64,000 nt of DNA from Ornithinimicrobium flavum (GTDB lineage: Bacteria; Actinomycetota; Actinomycetes; Actinomycetales; Dermatophilaceae): NCBI RefSeq assembly GCF_004526345.1, contig NZ_CP038213.1:2418001-2482000 (forward strand), written 5' to 3'. This document shows positions 10,464 through 20,231 of the stretch, one piece after another (position 1 is the stretch's first letter; every line of letters starts with the position of its first letter). The position numbers and the translations under genes were made by a program. The notes beneath the pieces are model-generated. The model searched no databases and had not been told where the DNA came from. It worked only from the letters and a program-made list of their open reading frames with translations.

Positions 10464-10786
10464 CGGCCCCATCGGGTCCCGCCCCCACCGGGCCCGGCCC
10501 ATCCCTGGGTGCATCGCCTCTCCACCGCACGGTAGGCGTCCGCCGCGGCCGAGGTGGCCCGCGCCAGGCCGGCGCCGTGCTCGGCGACCGCCCCCATGCC
10601 GCCCCGCCAGCGGGGGGCGGCTCCAGTCGCCGCGGAGGCGAGCGCACCCGCCGCGGTCGCGTCGGCCACCGACCGCAGCGCCCCGGCCAACGCCTCGCCC
10701 GCCGCGCTCAGCTCCCGGGCGACCTCGGCCAGCCGGGCCGCCGCGGCGTCGACCTGGTCACCGTCCACGCCCACGGCATACCCCAT
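10460..10786 (-). CDS. EspC/WXG100-like small helical protein
   Basis: A 108-residue Ala-rich protein with two predicted long helices joined near residue 58 (PRWRGG supplies a W-x-G-like turn). It starts with the pattern GVDGDQVDAAAARLAEVA typical of EspC/DUF2580-type ESX substrates. It has no signal peptide. The C-terminal 15 residues are Gly/Arg-rich. First gene of a trio overlapping by GTGA junctions with 9072-10463 and 8257-9075. Family assignment is by architecture rather than strong motif identity. A GGTATGCCG motif overlaps its first codons (10774-10782). Confidence 0.65.
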   Translation of the reverse strand: MGYAVGVDGDQVDAAAARLAEVARELSAAGEALAGALRSVADATAAGALASAATGAAPRWRGGMGAVAEHGAGLARATSAAADAYRAVERRCTQGWAGPGGGGTRWGR

Positions 10787-10870
10787 CTCGCACCCCCCTC
10801 GGGTCGGTCCGGGTGCGGACCACCCGGCTCACGCCCGAGGGTAGGCACTTCTCCGGGTCCGCCGTCGCGG

Positions 10871-10879
10871 TTGTCCACA
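10871..10879 (+). promoter_or_regulatory. Single DnaA-box-like 9-mer
   Basis: TTGTCCACA, the actinobacterial DnaA box consensus, lies in the 115-bp gap between prpE's stop and the EspC-like gene's start. It is isolated: no cluster, no dnaA or dnaN, so not an origin. Confidence 0.35.
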
Positions 10880-10901
10880 GGCACGGTCCCGGCGCGCCTG
10901 C

Positions 10902-12809
10902 TCACTCCCCGCGGAGCACCGGTGCCAGTGCGTCGAGCACCGAGCGGTCCTCGATGGTGGAGGGGACCATGGCGTCCTGGCCGTCCGCCATCTGCCGCAT
11001 GGTCTTGCGCAGGATCTTGCCCGAGCGCGTCTTGGGGAGGGCGTCCACCACGTCGACCTGCCGAAGGGCGGCCACGGCACCGACCTCGTCCCGCACCCTG
11101 CGCACCAGCTGGGCCACCAGCTCCTCGCGGCCTGCCTCGTCCGGGTCGATACCGGCCTTGAGCACCACGAGGGCCCGCGGGACCTGCCCCTTGAGCGGGT
11201 CGCTGACCCCGATGACCGCGCACTCGGCGACCGAGGGGTGCCCGGCCAGCGCCTCCTCCAGCGACCCCGTCGAGAGCCGGTGGCCGGCGACGTTGAGGAC
11301 GTCGTCGGTCCGGCCCATGACGTAGACGTAGCCGTCCTCGTCGAGGTAGCCCCCGTCCCCGGACAGGTAGTAACCGTCGAAGGCGGACAGGTAGGAGGAG
11401 ACGTAGCGGTCGTCGTCCTGCCACAGGGTCGGCAGCGTCCCCGGCGGCATGGGCAGCTTGAGGCAGATCGCCCCCTCGGTGCCGGGCTCGACCTCCCGGC
11501 CCGTCTCGTCCAGGACCCGCACGTCGTAGCCCACCGTCGGCAGCGTCGGACTGCCCGGCTTGATGTCGAACAGGGCGATCCCGATCGGGTTGGTGGCGAT
11601 CGGCCACCCCGTCTCGGTCTGCCACCAGTTGTCGATGACCGGCACGTCCAGGTGCTCGGTCGCCCACCGCCAGGTCTCGGGGTCCAGCCGCTCGCCGGCC
11701 AGGAAGAGCGCCCGCAGGGAGGTGATGTCGTAGTCCCGCACCAGCAGCCCGTCCGGGTCCTGCTTCTTGATGGCCCGGACGGCGGTGGGCGCGGTGAAGG
11801 CCGAGACGATGCCGTGCTCCTCGATCATCCGCCAGTAGACCCCGGCGTCCGGCGTCCCGACCGGCTTGCCCTCGAACAGCACGGTCGTGGCGCCCGTGAG
11901 CAGTGGGGCGTAGACGATGTAGGAGTGCCCGACCACCCAGCCGACGTCGGACCCGCACAGCCACACCTCGCCCGGCTGCACCCCGTAGAGGTTGGTCATC
12001 GACCAGCGCAGGGCCACGGCATACCCGCCGCTGTCACGGACGATGCCCTTGGGCTTCCCGGTCGTGCCGGAGGTGTAGAGCACGTAGAGGGGGTCGGTGG
12101 CCTCGACCGGGACGCACTCGGCGGGCGCGACCGCGTCGGGGTGCATGACCTGCTTCCAGTCCAGGTCCCGCTCCCCCAGCTCGCAGGGGTGCTGCTCGCG
12201 CTGGAGGATGACGCAGTGGTCCGGCTTGTGGGCCGAGCGGGAGATCGCCTCGTCGAGCATGGGCTTGTAGGGCACCACCCGGCTCGGCTCGATGCCGCAG
12301 CTGGCGGAGACGATGACCGTGGGCTCGGCGTCCTCGATCCGCGCCGCCAGCTCCGCCGGGGCGAAGCCGCCGAAGACGACCGAGTGCACCGCACCGATCC
12401 GGGCGCACGCCAGCATCGCGACGACCGCCTCGGGGACCATCGGCATGTAGATGACGACGCGGTCACCCTTGCCCACGCCGAGGTCCCGGAGCACGCCGCC
12501 GAAGCGGGCGACCAGGTCGAGCAGCTGGGCGTAGGTGAAGGACTGCTGCGAGCCGGTGACGGGGCTGTCGTAGATCAGCGCGGTCTGGTCCGCCCGGCCG
12601 TGGACGACGTGCCGGTCCAGGGCGTTGTAGCAGACGTTGAGCCGCCCTCCGGGGAACCACCGGTAGAACGGCGGACGGGAGTCGTCCAGGACGACCGTGG
12701 GCCGGGTGATCCAGTCGATGAGCCCGGCCGCCTCCGACCAGAAAGCCTGCGGGTCCGCGAGGCTGCGGGCCACGGTGTCGCGGTAGCTCTGCTGGGCGTC
12801 GGTGCTCAT
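10902..12809 (-). CDS. prpE: Propionyl-CoA synthetase (acyl-AMP-forming)
   Basis: Activates propionate (and probably acetate) with ATP and CoA through an acyl-adenylate. 635 residues, the usual length. ACAS N-terminal region at 5-60, AMP-binding loop YTSGTTGKPKG near 258, the PrpE-typical run GWVVGHSYIVYAPLLTG near 305, WWQTETGWP near 425, and the acetylatable lysine in PKTRSGKILRK near 600. ATG at 12809 was chosen because the preceding 44 codons do not look like this family. Divergent from the LOG-family gene. It may serve the same short-acyl metabolism as aceA-aceB and the RamB-like regulator 22 kb away. A GGTATGCCG motif encodes GYAV at 12017-12025. Confidence 0.93.
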   Translation of the reverse strand: MSTDAQQSYRDTVARSLADPQAFWSEAAGLIDWITRPTVVLDDSRPPFYRWFPGGRLNVCYNALDRHVVHGRADQTALIYDSPVTGSQQSFTYAQLLDLVARFGGVLRDLGVGKGDRVVIYMPMVPEAVVAMLACARIGAVHSVVFGGFAPAELAARIEDAEPTVIVSASCGIEPSRVVPYKPMLDEAISRSAHKPDHCVILQREQHPCELGERDLDWKQVMHPDAVAPAECVPVEATDPLYVLYTSGTTGKPKGIVRDSGGYAVALRWSMTNLYGVQPGEVWLCGSDVGWVVGHSYIVYAPLLTGATTVLFEGKPVGTPDAGVYWRMIEEHGIVSAFTAPTAVRAIKKQDPDGLLVRDYDITSLRALFLAGERLDPETWRWATEHLDVPVIDNWWQTETGWPIATNPIGIALFDIKPGSPTLPTVGYDVRVLDETGREVEPGTEGAICLKLPMPPGTLPTLWQDDDRYVSSYLSAFDGYYLSGDGGYLDEDGYVYVMGRTDDVLNVAGHRLSTGSLEEALAGHPSVAECAVIGVSDPLKGQVPRALVVLKAGIDPDEAGREELVAQLVRRVRDEVGAVAALRQVDVVDALPKTRSGKILRKTMRQMADGQDAMVPSTIEDRSVLDALAPVLRGE

Positions 12810-12863
12810 GGAACTATCCAACACCCGTCGGGCCTCCCGGGCCAGGGCGGGGCCGGGCCTGGT

Positions 12864-12869
12864 TAGGCT
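12864..12869 (+). promoter_or_regulatory. Probable -10 box of LOG-family gene
   Basis: TAGGCT followed by exactly seven bases and the ATG at 12877; fits leaderless transcription. It lies in the 67-bp gap divergent from prpE. Confidence 0.55.
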
Positions 12870-12876
12870 GCCCGGT

Positions 12877-14103
12877 ATGACGAGCAGCGCGGGCCCGGTC
12901 AGCAGCCGGGTGGCGGGGACGACCGTGGGGTGCTCCGGCACCGAGGAGGTGCGCTACCCCCGGGTGGAGAGCCTGGGGACGGTCCCCGGCCGCGAGGTGG
13001 AGGACCAGCTGACCTGGCAGGTCCTGCTGCGCTCCCCGGAGCCGATGCACGGCCTCCGGCTGCAGGGGGTGGACCTCACGGCGGACCGCGAGCTCCTGCT
13101 CGGACGGGACGACCTCAGCGACATCGTCGTCCTGGGCGGCCGGCTGGACCCTGAGGTGGAGGCCCACCTGCGCGAGCACGGGGCGATCATCTTCCCGAGC
13201 GACCCCCGGGCACCCGTCGACCCCTACCGGGCGCGGCTCTACACGGCCCAGGAGCTGTACGACGGGCTGGAGACCGAGGGCTACGAGCAGACCGTGGACG
13301 CCCGCGCCTACCGGTGGTTCGAGGACGCCGCCCTGCGCCACGACGCCTACGTCACGGTGCTGCGCGCGATCCACGACGACGCGATGTCCGACGCCCTCAC
13401 GGCGGTGGTCGAGGGGCGCCAGGTCGTGGGTGTCATGGGCGGGCACGCGCTGCGCCGGGGCAGCGACGACTACGCGGCCGCGGCCCTGCTGGGGCACCGC
13501 CTGGCCGAGGAGGGTCTCCTGGTCGCGACCGGAGGCGGGCCTGGCGCGATGGAGGCGGCCAACCTCGGGGCCTGGGCGGGCGACGAGACCCTGCTCGCCG
13601 AGGCCCTGCACGTGCTGGCCGCGGTCCCGGACTTCGCCCCGGACATCGCCGCCTGGGTGCGCCCGGCGCTGCGGCTGCGGCTGGGCGCGGGCCGCCCGAG
13701 CCCCGGGCCGCGCCGGGTGCGCTCGCTGGGCATCCCGACCTGGTACTACGGGCACGAGCCCCCGAACGCCTTCGCCCAGGTCATCGCCAAGTTCTTCTCC
13801 AACGCCCTGCGCGAGGACCTGCTGCTGGCCCACTCCCGGGACGGGCTCGTGGTGCTGCCGGGGGCGGCGGGCACGGTGCAGGAGGTCTTCCAGATGGCCA
13901 CCCGCCTCTACTACGAGGTGGACGCGCCCGCGGCCGGGCCGCCGCGGCCGCTGGTGCTCGTGGGCCGCGAGCACTGGACGACGACGCTGCCGGTGTGGCC
14001 GTTGCTGCAGGCGCTGGGGCGGGGCCGGTCGATGGCGGGCGCGCTGCACCTCGTGGACACCGTCCCGGAGGCCGTCGACCGGGTGCTGGGCCGGGCGCGC
14101 TGA
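12877..14103 (+). CDS. LOG-family (lysine-decarboxylase-like fold) nucleotide-processing protein
   Basis: 408 residues. The C-terminal two thirds is a Rossmann-type LOG domain with both signatures: GGGPGAMEAANLGAWAG near residue 225 and PGAAGTVQEVFQMA near 330. Members release a base or ribose-5-phosphate from nucleotide 5'-monophosphates (cytokinin-activating LOG, PpnN). An N-terminal extension of about 140 residues makes it more like PpnN than the short LOG enzymes. Substrate is not predictable here. Convergent with rlmN, 36 bases apart. Confidence 0.8.
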   Translation: MTSSAGPVSSRVAGTTVGCSGTEEVRYPRVESLGTVPGREVEDQLTWQVLLRSPEPMHGLRLQGVDLTADRELLLGRDDLSDIVVLGGRLDPEVEAHLREHGAIIFPSDPRAPVDPYRARLYTAQELYDGLETEGYEQTVDARAYRWFEDAALRHDAYVTVLRAIHDDAMSDALTAVVEGRQVVGVMGGHALRRGSDDYAAAALLGHRLAEEGLLVATGGGPGAMEAANLGAWAGDETLLAEALHVLAAVPDFAPDIAAWVRPALRLRLGAGRPSPGPRRVRSLGIPTWYYGHEPPNAFAQVIAKFFSNALREDLLLAHSRDGLVVLPGAAGTVQEVFQMATRLYYEVDAPAAGPPRPLVLVGREHWTTTLPVWPLLQALGRGRSMAGALHLVDTVPEAVDRVLGRAR

Positions 14104-14139
14104 GCGTGCGTCACCGGCCGCGCCGGCGGCGATCGCGGG

Positions 14140-15308
14140 TCAGACGGTCGCGGCCAGCTGGCCGCAGGCCCCGTCGATCTCCGAGCCCCGGGTGTCGCGG
14201 ACGGTGGTCGGTATGCCGTGCGCCAGCAGGCGCTCGACGAACTGCTGCTCCACGCCCCGGCGGGAGGCGGTCCACTTCGAGCCGGGCGTGGGGTTGAGCG
14301 GGATGGGGTTGACGTGGACCCACCCCCGGCCCCGGGCGTTGAGCTTGTCCCCGAGCAGGTCGGCGCGCCAGGCCTGGTCGTTGATGTCGCGGATGAGGGC
14401 GTACTCGATCGAGACCCGCCGGCCGGTGGCGTCGAAGTAGCGACGGGCGGCATCCAGCGCCTCGTCCACCTTCCACCGCGTGTTGATGGGCACGAGCTCG
14501 TCGCGCAGCTCGTCGTCCGGCGCGTGCAGCGACAGCGCCAGCGTCACCGGGATGCCCTCGGCGGCCAGCTTGTCGATCGCCGGCACGAGACCGACCGTGG
14601 ACATCGTGACCCCGCGGGCCGACATCCCCAGGCCCGCCGGCGAGGGGTCGACGAGCCGGCGGATCGCGCCGAGCGAGGCCGTGTAGTTGGCCAGGGCCTC
14701 ACCCATCCCCATGAAGACGACGTTGGAGACCCGCAGGGCCTCCCGGGTGTCACCCTCGCCCTCGTCCCCGCCCTCGAGGTCGCCGTGGCGCAGGGCCCGG
14801 GCGGCCGCCACGACCTGCTCGACGATCTCGGCGTGGACAGGTTGCGGGTCAGCCCGGCCTGGCCGGTGGCGCAGAACGGACAGTTCATCCCGCACCCGGC
14901 CTGGCTGGAGATGCACATCGTCACGCGGCCGGGGTAGCGCATGAGGACCGACTCCACCATGGCCCCGTCGTGCAGCCGGTGGACCTGCTTGAGGGTGGCA
15001 CCCTCGTCGGCGGACAGGGTGCGGACCGGGGTGAGCAGCGGCGGGAGCAGCCCGGCCACCAACTCCTCGCGCCCGGCCCTGGGCAGGTCGGTCATCCGGG
15101 CCGGGTCGGTGGTGAGGCGCTCGAAGTAGTGCCGGCTAACCTGGTCGGCGCGGAACCCGGGGATGCCGAGCTCCTGGGCCCACGCCTTGCGACCGGCCGG
15201 GTCGAGGTCGGCCAGGTGCCGCGGCGCCTTGCCCCGTCGGGGGGCGGTGAAGGTCAGGGCCCCCGGCACGGGACGGGCGGTGGTGGGGGGCGGCAGCTCG
15301 GTGGTCAT
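14140..15308 (-). CDS. rlmN: 23S rRNA (adenine-2503-C2)-methyltransferase, frame broken by one missing base
   Basis: Radical-SAM enzyme that methylates A2503 of 23S rRNA and A37 of some tRNAs. The N-terminal part carries the cluster cysteines in CGMNCPFC and reads to RNLST. The rest ([43 protein letters not shown]) continues in the next frame. One base is missing near 14832-14835; restoring it gives 389 residues. The methyl-carrying catalytic cysteine is in [11 protein letters not shown] at the C-terminus. Sits between LOG and cdsA on the frr-pyrH strand. A GGTATGCCG motif at 14210-14218 forces the rare ATA Ile codon in HGIP. Confidence 0.93.
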
Positions 15309-15360
15309 CAGGCCCCCAGTGTCTCAGGTCGAGCCCTTCCGGCGCGAACTCCGGCCGGCC

Positions 15361-16256
15361 TCAGACCAGCACGTGCAGCAGGGCCCAGCACACCGGGGCC
15401 GTCACCAGCAGCGAGTCGAGACGGTCCATGAGCCCGCCGTGCCCGGGCAGCAGGTCACCCATGTCCTTGATCCCCAGGTCGCGCTTGACCGCCGACTCGG
15501 TGAGGTCACCCACGGTGCCGAACGCCGCGGCCACCCCGCCGACCAGCAGACCCGCCCACCACGGCCCGTCCAGCAGCAAGGTGACGCAGACCAGGCCGAC
15601 GAGGGCGCTGGTGGCCACCGACCCCCCGAAGCCCTCCCAGGACTTCTTCGGGGAGAGCTGGGGAGCCATGGGGGTGCGCCCGCGGAGCACGCCGACGGCA
15701 TACCCCCCGGTGTCGGAGGCGACGGTGACCAGGATGAAGGTGATGATGCGCCCGACCCCGTCGGGCGCCGCCAGCATGAGCGAGGTGACGGCGGCCAGCA
15801 GCGGCACGTAGGCCACGATGAAGACCCCGCCGGCGATGTCGCGGACCGCCCCCTCCGGCGGGCCGCGGCCCGCCACAGCACGACCAGCGCCACCGCCGCG
15901 GCGAAGCCGGCGGTCAGCGCATCCGCTCCGCCCCAGTAGGCCAGGGGGACCAGGGCCGCGGCCACCAGCAGCGGCGGCAGGGGTGGGTGGACGCGGCCCT
16001 GCCGAATGGCCGTGGCCAGCTCCCGGGCGCCGACGAGCGCGATGACGGTGACGAGCACCACGAAGGCCGGCTTCCAGAAGGCCAGGCTCAGCCCGATGAC
16101 CGTCAGCAGGACGACCGCGACACCGACCGCCGCCGGCAGGTTGCGCCCCGCCCGCGGCGGCGAGGCCTTCTGGAGCAGGGCGAGGTGCCGGGCGCGCCGG
16201 GACGCCGGCAGGCTCTCCTGCTCCGCCGGTGCACCCGGTGAGGGTCCTCCCGCCAC
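15361..16256 (-). CDS. cdsA: Phosphatidate cytidylyltransferase, frame broken by one missing base
   Basis: Integral membrane enzyme making CDP-diacylglycerol from phosphatidate and CTP for phospholipid synthesis. Several hydrophobic helices follow an Arg-rich N-terminus. The reading shifts after VLWRAA (15855-15874) and the C-terminal half carries the family signature KRDLGIKDMGDLLPGHGG then DRLDS. Adding one base gives 298 residues, normal for actinobacterial CdsA. GTG at 16256 was chosen, 22 bases after frr and preceded by an AGGA-like ribosome site. Part of the tsf-pyrH-frr-cdsA order. A motif copy GGTATGCCG encodes GYAV at 15696-15704. Confidence 0.92.
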
Positions 16257-16278
16257 GGTCCTGGCCGTCCCGAGCTGC

Positions 16279-16845
16279 TCAGACCTCGAGCAGCTCGGTC
16301 TCCTTGTGGCGCAGGATCTCGTCGACGCCCTCGACATGCCTCTTGGTGAGGGCCTCGAGGTCCTTCTCGGCCCGGGTGCCCTCGTCCTCGCCGATCTCGC
16401 CGTCCTTCACGGCCCGGTCGATGAGGTCCTTGGCGTGACGGCGGATGTGACGCACCGACACCTTGGCGTCCTCGCCCTTGGTGTGCGCCAGCTTGATGTA
16501 CTCGCGCCGCCGCTCCTCGGTGAGCTGCGGGATGACGATCCGGATCGCGTTGCCGTCGTTGCTGGGGTTGGCCCCCAGGTCGGAGTCACGCAGCGCCTTC
16601 TCGATGTCGCGCAGCGAGCTCTTGTCGTAGGGGGTGATGAGCAGCGTGCGCGCGTCCTGGACGGAGAAGCTGGCCAGCTGCTGCAGCGGGGTGGCGGCGC
16701 CGTAGTAGTCCACCTCCAGCTTGCTGAACATCCCCGGGTGGGCCCGGCCGGTCCGGATGCCGGCCATGTCCTCCCGCGCCACCTCCAGGGCCTTCTCCAT
16801 CTTCTCCTCGGCCTCCATGAGGGCCATCTCGATGACCTCAGACAT
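16279..16845 (-). CDS. frr: Ribosome recycling factor
   Basis: Splits post-termination ribosomes with EF-G. 188 residues, full length. Opens with a helix ([19 protein letters not shown]), then the [19 protein letters not shown] region, [17 protein letters not shown], and the second long helix from [20 protein letters not shown]. An ATG with a GGAG-type site just upstream (minus strand). Lies between pyrH and cdsA, the conserved order. A GGTATGCGG motif lies just upstream at 16863-16871 in noncoding DNA. Confidence 0.98.
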   Translation of the reverse strand: MSEVIEMALMEAEEKMEKALEVAREDMAGIRTGRAHPGMFSKLEVDYYGAATPLQQLASFSVQDARTLLITPYDKSSLRDIEKALRDSDLGANPSNDGNAIRIVIPQLTEERRREYIKLAHTKGEDAKVSVRHIRRHAKDLIDRAVKDGEIGEDEGTRAEKDLEALTKRHVEGVDEILRHKETELLEV

Positions 16846-16914
16846 TGTGGTGGTGCTCCTTCGGTATGCGGTGGGTCGCGGTCGTGCTCGGGGATGGTCG
16901 GGTCGACGAGGGGC

Positions 16915-17694
16915 TCAGCCCGAGGTCACCAGTGTGCCGATCTTCTCACCCTTGATGGCCCGGGTGATGGCGTCCTCGCCGTCGATGCCGAAGACGAGCA
17001 TCGGCAGGTGGTTGTCCATGCAGAGGCTGAAGGCCGCCGCGTCCACGACGCGCAGGTTGCTGCTCAGGGCGTCGCCGAAGGTGAGCTCGTCGAGCTTGAC
17101 CGCGGTCTCGTCGGTGCGGGGGTCGGCCGTGTAGACGCCGTCCACCCCGTGCTTGCTCATCAGCACGGCGTCGCACTTGATCTCCAGCGCGCGCTGCGCC
17201 GACACCGTGTCCGTGGAGAAGTAGGGCATCCCCGCACCGGCGCCGAAGATGACGACGCGGCCCTTCTCCAGGTGACGGATCGCCCGGCGCGGGATGTACG
17301 GCTCGGCCACCTGACCCATGGTGATGGCGGTCTGGACGCGGGTGTCGACCCCCTCCTTCTCGAGGAAGTCCTGCAGGGCCAGGCAGTTCATCACGGTCCC
17401 GAGCATCCCCATGTAGTCGGCGCGGGCCCGCTCCATCCCCCGCTGCTGCAGCTGGGCGCCGCGGAAGAAGTTGCCCCCTCCCATGACCACCGCCACCTGC
17501 ACGCCGGCCCGCTGCCCCATGGCGATCTGGTGGGCGATGTTCTTGACCACGTCCGGGTCCAGCCCCACCCGTCCGCCGCCGATCGCCTCGCCCGAGAGCT
17601 TGAGCAGGACGCGGCGCGCGGAGTGGGGCTCGTCGCCGACCGCGGGGGAGGTCGGGGTGGGGACGGTCGCGGGACTGGGCGCGGACGACGTCAT
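16915..17694 (-). CDS. pyrH: UMP kinase
   Basis: Bacterial-type amino-acid-kinase-fold enzyme phosphorylating UMP. 259 residues including a 27-residue Ser/Pro/Thr-rich N-terminal extension common in actinobacteria. Motifs: [13 protein letters not shown] near 30, [12 protein letters not shown] near 75, [14 protein letters not shown] near 100, [16 protein letters not shown] near 155, and [18 protein letters not shown] near 185. ATG at 17694 fits the family; upstream frame is a shadow. First gene of the pyrH-frr-cdsA set, divergent from the MaoC gene. Confidence 0.97.
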   Translation of the reverse strand: MTSSAPSPATVPTPTSPAVGDEPHSARRVLLKLSGEAIGGGRVGLDPDVVKNIAHQIAMGQRAGVQVAVVMGGGNFFRGAQLQQRGMERARADYMGMLGTVMNCLALQDFLEKEGVDTRVQTAITMGQVAEPYIPRRAIRHLEKGRVVIFGAGAGMPYFSTDTVSAQRALEIKCDAVLMSKHGVDGVYTADPRTDETAVKLDELTFGDALSSNLRVVDAAAFSLCMDNHLPMLVFGIDGEDAITRAIKGEKIGTLVTSG

Positions 17695-17812
17695 ACGGAT
17701 GGAACCTCCGGTGCGGTGCGTGAGCGGTCGCTCGATCCTGCCACACCCCAGTCCTCCCCCAGCACCGACCGTCGCCCCTCCGGCTGCGGGCCGCGGCTGC
17801 CAGGATGACCCC

Positions 17813-18322
17813 ATGACCGACGACGCGTGGAGCGACACCCGGGCCCTCGGACCCGACTTCCGGACCCCCGGCACCGACCGGTGGCTGGAGGACTACACCG
17901 TGGGCGACGTGCGGGAGTACGGCACGATCACGCTGCGCGAGGACGACATCGTCGACTTCGCGCGGCGCTACGACCCGCAGTCGATCCACACCGACCCGGG
18001 GTGGGCCGCCGACGGACCGTTCGGTGGGCTCATCGCCAGCGGGATCCAGACCCTGGGGGTCTTCATGCGGCTCTACGCCGACCACTACCTCACGCGCTGC
18101 GGGTCGCTCGCCTCCCCCGGCGTGGACGAGGTCCGCTGGCCCCGGCCGGTGCGGCCGGGGGACGCGTTGCGCCTGCGGGTCGAGACCCTGGAGGTTCGAC
18201 CCTCCCGCTCCAAGCCCGACCGGGGCCTGGTGGTCAGCCTCACCGAGCTGCTGAACCAGGACGACGAGGTCGTGCTGTCCCAGCGCGTGATGAACATCGT
18301 CGCCCGGCGCCCCGGTCGCTGA
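17813..18322 (+). CDS. MaoC-like hot-dog fold dehydratase
   Basis: 169 residues, one hot-dog domain. The hydratase-type motif [18 protein letters not shown] (about 45-62) carries the Asp/His pair used for enoyl-thioester hydration, followed by [17 protein letters not shown]. Family members hydrate enoyl-CoA or enoyl-ACP; the substrate is unknown. CAGGAT lies six bases before the ATG, which can be read as a ribosome site (AGGA) or as a weak -10 for leaderless transcription. Convergent with tsf across a strong hairpin at 18343-18379. Confidence 0.85.
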   Translation: MTDDAWSDTRALGPDFRTPGTDRWLEDYTVGDVREYGTITLREDDIVDFARRYDPQSIHTDPGWAADGPFGGLIASGIQTLGVFMRLYADHYLTRCGSLASPGVDEVRWPRPVRPGDALRLRVETLEVRPSRSKPDRGLVVSLTELLNQDDEVVLSQRVMNIVARRPGR

Positions 18323-18342
18323 GCCGGCAGGCAGGAGACGCA

Positions 18343-18379
18343 GGAGGGCCCGCCGCAGCCGAGCTGCGACGGGCCCTCC
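18343..18379. terminator. Bidirectional hairpin between MaoC gene and tsf
   Basis: Arms 18343-18358 and 18364-18379 form a 16-position stem with one mismatch (C-A on plus RNA, G-U wobble on minus RNA) and a 5-base loop. It has no long U-tract, common in actinobacteria. It sits between convergent stops. Confidence 0.8.
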
Positions 18380-18397
18380 CCGTGGTGCGGGTCGTCC

Positions 18398-19225
18398 TCA
18401 GACGCCGACCTTGAACCGGGCGAACCCGGTCACCTCGGCCCCGGCCTCCTTGGCCACCTGGGCCACGGACTTCTTGGCGTCCTTGGCGAAGGACTGGTCG
18501 AGCAGGACGTTCTCCTTGAAGAAGCCGTTGACCCGACCCTCGACGATCTTGGGCAGCGCCTGCTCCGGCTTGCCCTCCTCGCGAGCGGTCTCCTCCGCGA
18601 TCCGGCGCTCGTTCTCGACGGTCTGCGCGTCGATCTCGTCGCGGGTGAGCACGGTCGGCGCGAAGGCCGCCACGTGCATCGCGATGTCGCGGGCAACCTG
18701 CTGGTCGCCACCGGAGGTGGCCACCAGCACACCGATCTGCGCGGGCAGGTCGGGGTTGGTCTTGTGCAGGTAGGAGACGACCTGGTCACCGGTGACGCGA
18801 GCCACCCGACGGACCTCGATCTTCTCGCCCAGCCCGGCGTTGGCCTCGTCGACGACCGTCTGGACGGACCTGCCGTCGAGCTCGGAGGCCAGCAGGGACC
18901 CGGCGTCGGTGGCCTGCGCCGCGACGGCCTGGGCCAGCAGCTGGTCAGCCAGCTCGCCGAACTTCGGGCTCTTGGCCACGAAGTCCGTCTCGCAGTTGAC
19001 CTCGACCAGGGTGCCGACGCCACCCTCGACGTGCGCGCGCACCAGGCCGTTGGAGGCCGAACGGCCCTCACGCTTGGTGACGCCCTTCAGACCCTTGACG
19101 CGCAGGATCTCGGTGGCCTTGGCGGTGTCGCCGTCCGCCTCGTCCAGGGCCTTCTTCACATCCATCATCCCGGCGCCGGTGGACTCGCGCAGGGCCTTGA
19201 TGTCAGCGGCGGTGTAGTTCGCCAT
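18398..19225 (-). CDS. tsf: Translation elongation factor Ts
   Basis: Guanine nucleotide exchange factor for EF-Tu. 275 residues. N-terminal UBA-like domain (ADIKALRESTGAGMMDVKKA), the EF-Tu contact GLVRAHVEGGVGTLVEVNCE with TDFVAKSPKF at about 75-90, then two core subdomains. The C-terminus (EAGAEVTGFARFKVGV) is canonical. Starts 37 bases after rpsB on the same strand, the usual rpsB-tsf pair. Confidence 0.98.
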   Translation of the reverse strand: MANYTAADIKALRESTGAGMMDVKKALDEADGDTAKATEILRVKGLKGVTKREGRSASNGLVRAHVEGGVGTLVEVNCETDFVAKSPKFGELADQLLAQAVAAQATDAGSLLASELDGRSVQTVVDEANAGLGEKIEVRRVARVTGDQVVSYLHKTNPDLPAQIGVLVATSGGDQQVARDIAMHVAAFAPTVLTRDEIDAQTVENERRIAEETAREEGKPEQALPKIVEGRVNGFFKENVLLDQSFAKDAKKSVAQVAKEAGAEVTGFARFKVGV

Positions 19226-19262
19226 CAGTAGTCACTCTCTCCTTCGGGAGGGATGGGAGGGG

Positions 19263-20231
19263 TCAGGAACCGGAGGTCTCGGCGTCGGCCTCGAGGGCCG
19301 GGGCGGCCTCGGCGCCGGGCGCCGTGGCACCCTCGTCCGCACCCTCGGCGGGCGCCTCGACCGGGGCGTCGACCACGGACTCGACGGCCTCGGCCGCCGG
19401 CTGCTCGACGACGGCGGGCTCCTCGGTCGCGGCGGTGGCCGCCCCGCTCTGCTCCGCCTCGGCACCCGCGAGGAGCTCGCGCTCCCACTCGGCCATCGGC
19501 TCGGCCGGCTCGGCACCCTCGGTGCTGGAGCTCCCGCCGCCGGAGCGGGTCATCAGACCGTCGGCGACGGCGTCGGCCACGACGCGGGTCAGCAGGCTGA
19601 CCGAGCGGATGGCGTCGTCGTTGCCGGGGATCTTGTAGTCGACCTCGTCGGGGTCGCAGTTGGTGTCCAGGATGGCCACGACCGGCAGACCGAGCTTGCG
19701 CGCCTCGGTGACCGCCAGGTGCTCCTTCTTGGTGTCGACGACCCAGATGGCCGAAGGCACCTTCTGCATGTCGCGGATGCCGCCGAGCGTCTTGCTCAGC
19801 TTCTCGTACTCGCGACGCATCATGAGGAGCTCCTTCTTCGTGCGACCGCTGCCGGCCACGTCGTCGAAGTCGATCTCCTCGAGCTCCTTCATGCGGGTGA
19901 GGCGCTTGGAGACGGTCTGGAAGTTGGTGAGCATGCCACCGAGCCAGCGGTGGTTGACGTAGGGCATCCCGACCCGGGTCGCCTGCTCGGCGATGGTCTC
20001 CTGAGCCTGCTTCTTCGTGCCGACGAACAGGATGCTGCCGCCGTGGGCGACGGTCTGCTTGACGAAGTCGTAGGCCTCGTTGAGGTAGGTCAGCGACTGC
20101 TGCAGGTCGATGATGTAGATGCCGTTGCGCTCGGTCATGATGAAGCGCTTCATCTTGGGGTTCCACCGTCGGGTCTGGTGCCCGAAGTGGACGCCGCTCT
20201 CCAGGAGCTGGCGCATGGTGACGACGGCCAT
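19263..20231 (-). CDS. rpsB: 30S ribosomal protein S2
   Basis: 322 residues. Core S2 is residues 1-235 ([64 protein letters not shown]). A further 85-residue Ala/Glu/Pro-rich acidic tail follows, as in many actinobacteria. The ATG at 20231 gives the canonical [11 protein letters not shown] start. First gene of rpsB-tsf; preceded by an estimated 175-base leader with several hairpins. Confidence 0.98.
   Translation of the reverse strand: MAVVTMRQLLESGVHFGHQTRRWNPKMKRFIMTERNGIYIIDLQQSLTYLNEAYDFVKQTVAHGGSILFVGTKKQAQETIAEQATRVGMPYVNHRWLGGMLTNFQTVSKRLTRMKELEEIDFDDVAGSGRTKKELLMMRREYEKLSKTLGGIRDMQKVPSAIWVVDTKKEHLAVTEARKLGLPVVAILDTNCDPDEVDYKIPGNDDAIRSVSLLTRVVADAVADGLMTRSGGGSSSTEGAEPAEPMAEWERELLAGAEAEQSGAATAATEEPAVVEQPAAEAVESVVDAPVEAPAEGADEGATAPGAEAAPALEADAETSGS

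Noticed and set aside
10871..10879. Chromosome origin
   Set aside because: Only one DnaA box, no dnaA, dnaN or AT-rich unwinding region.
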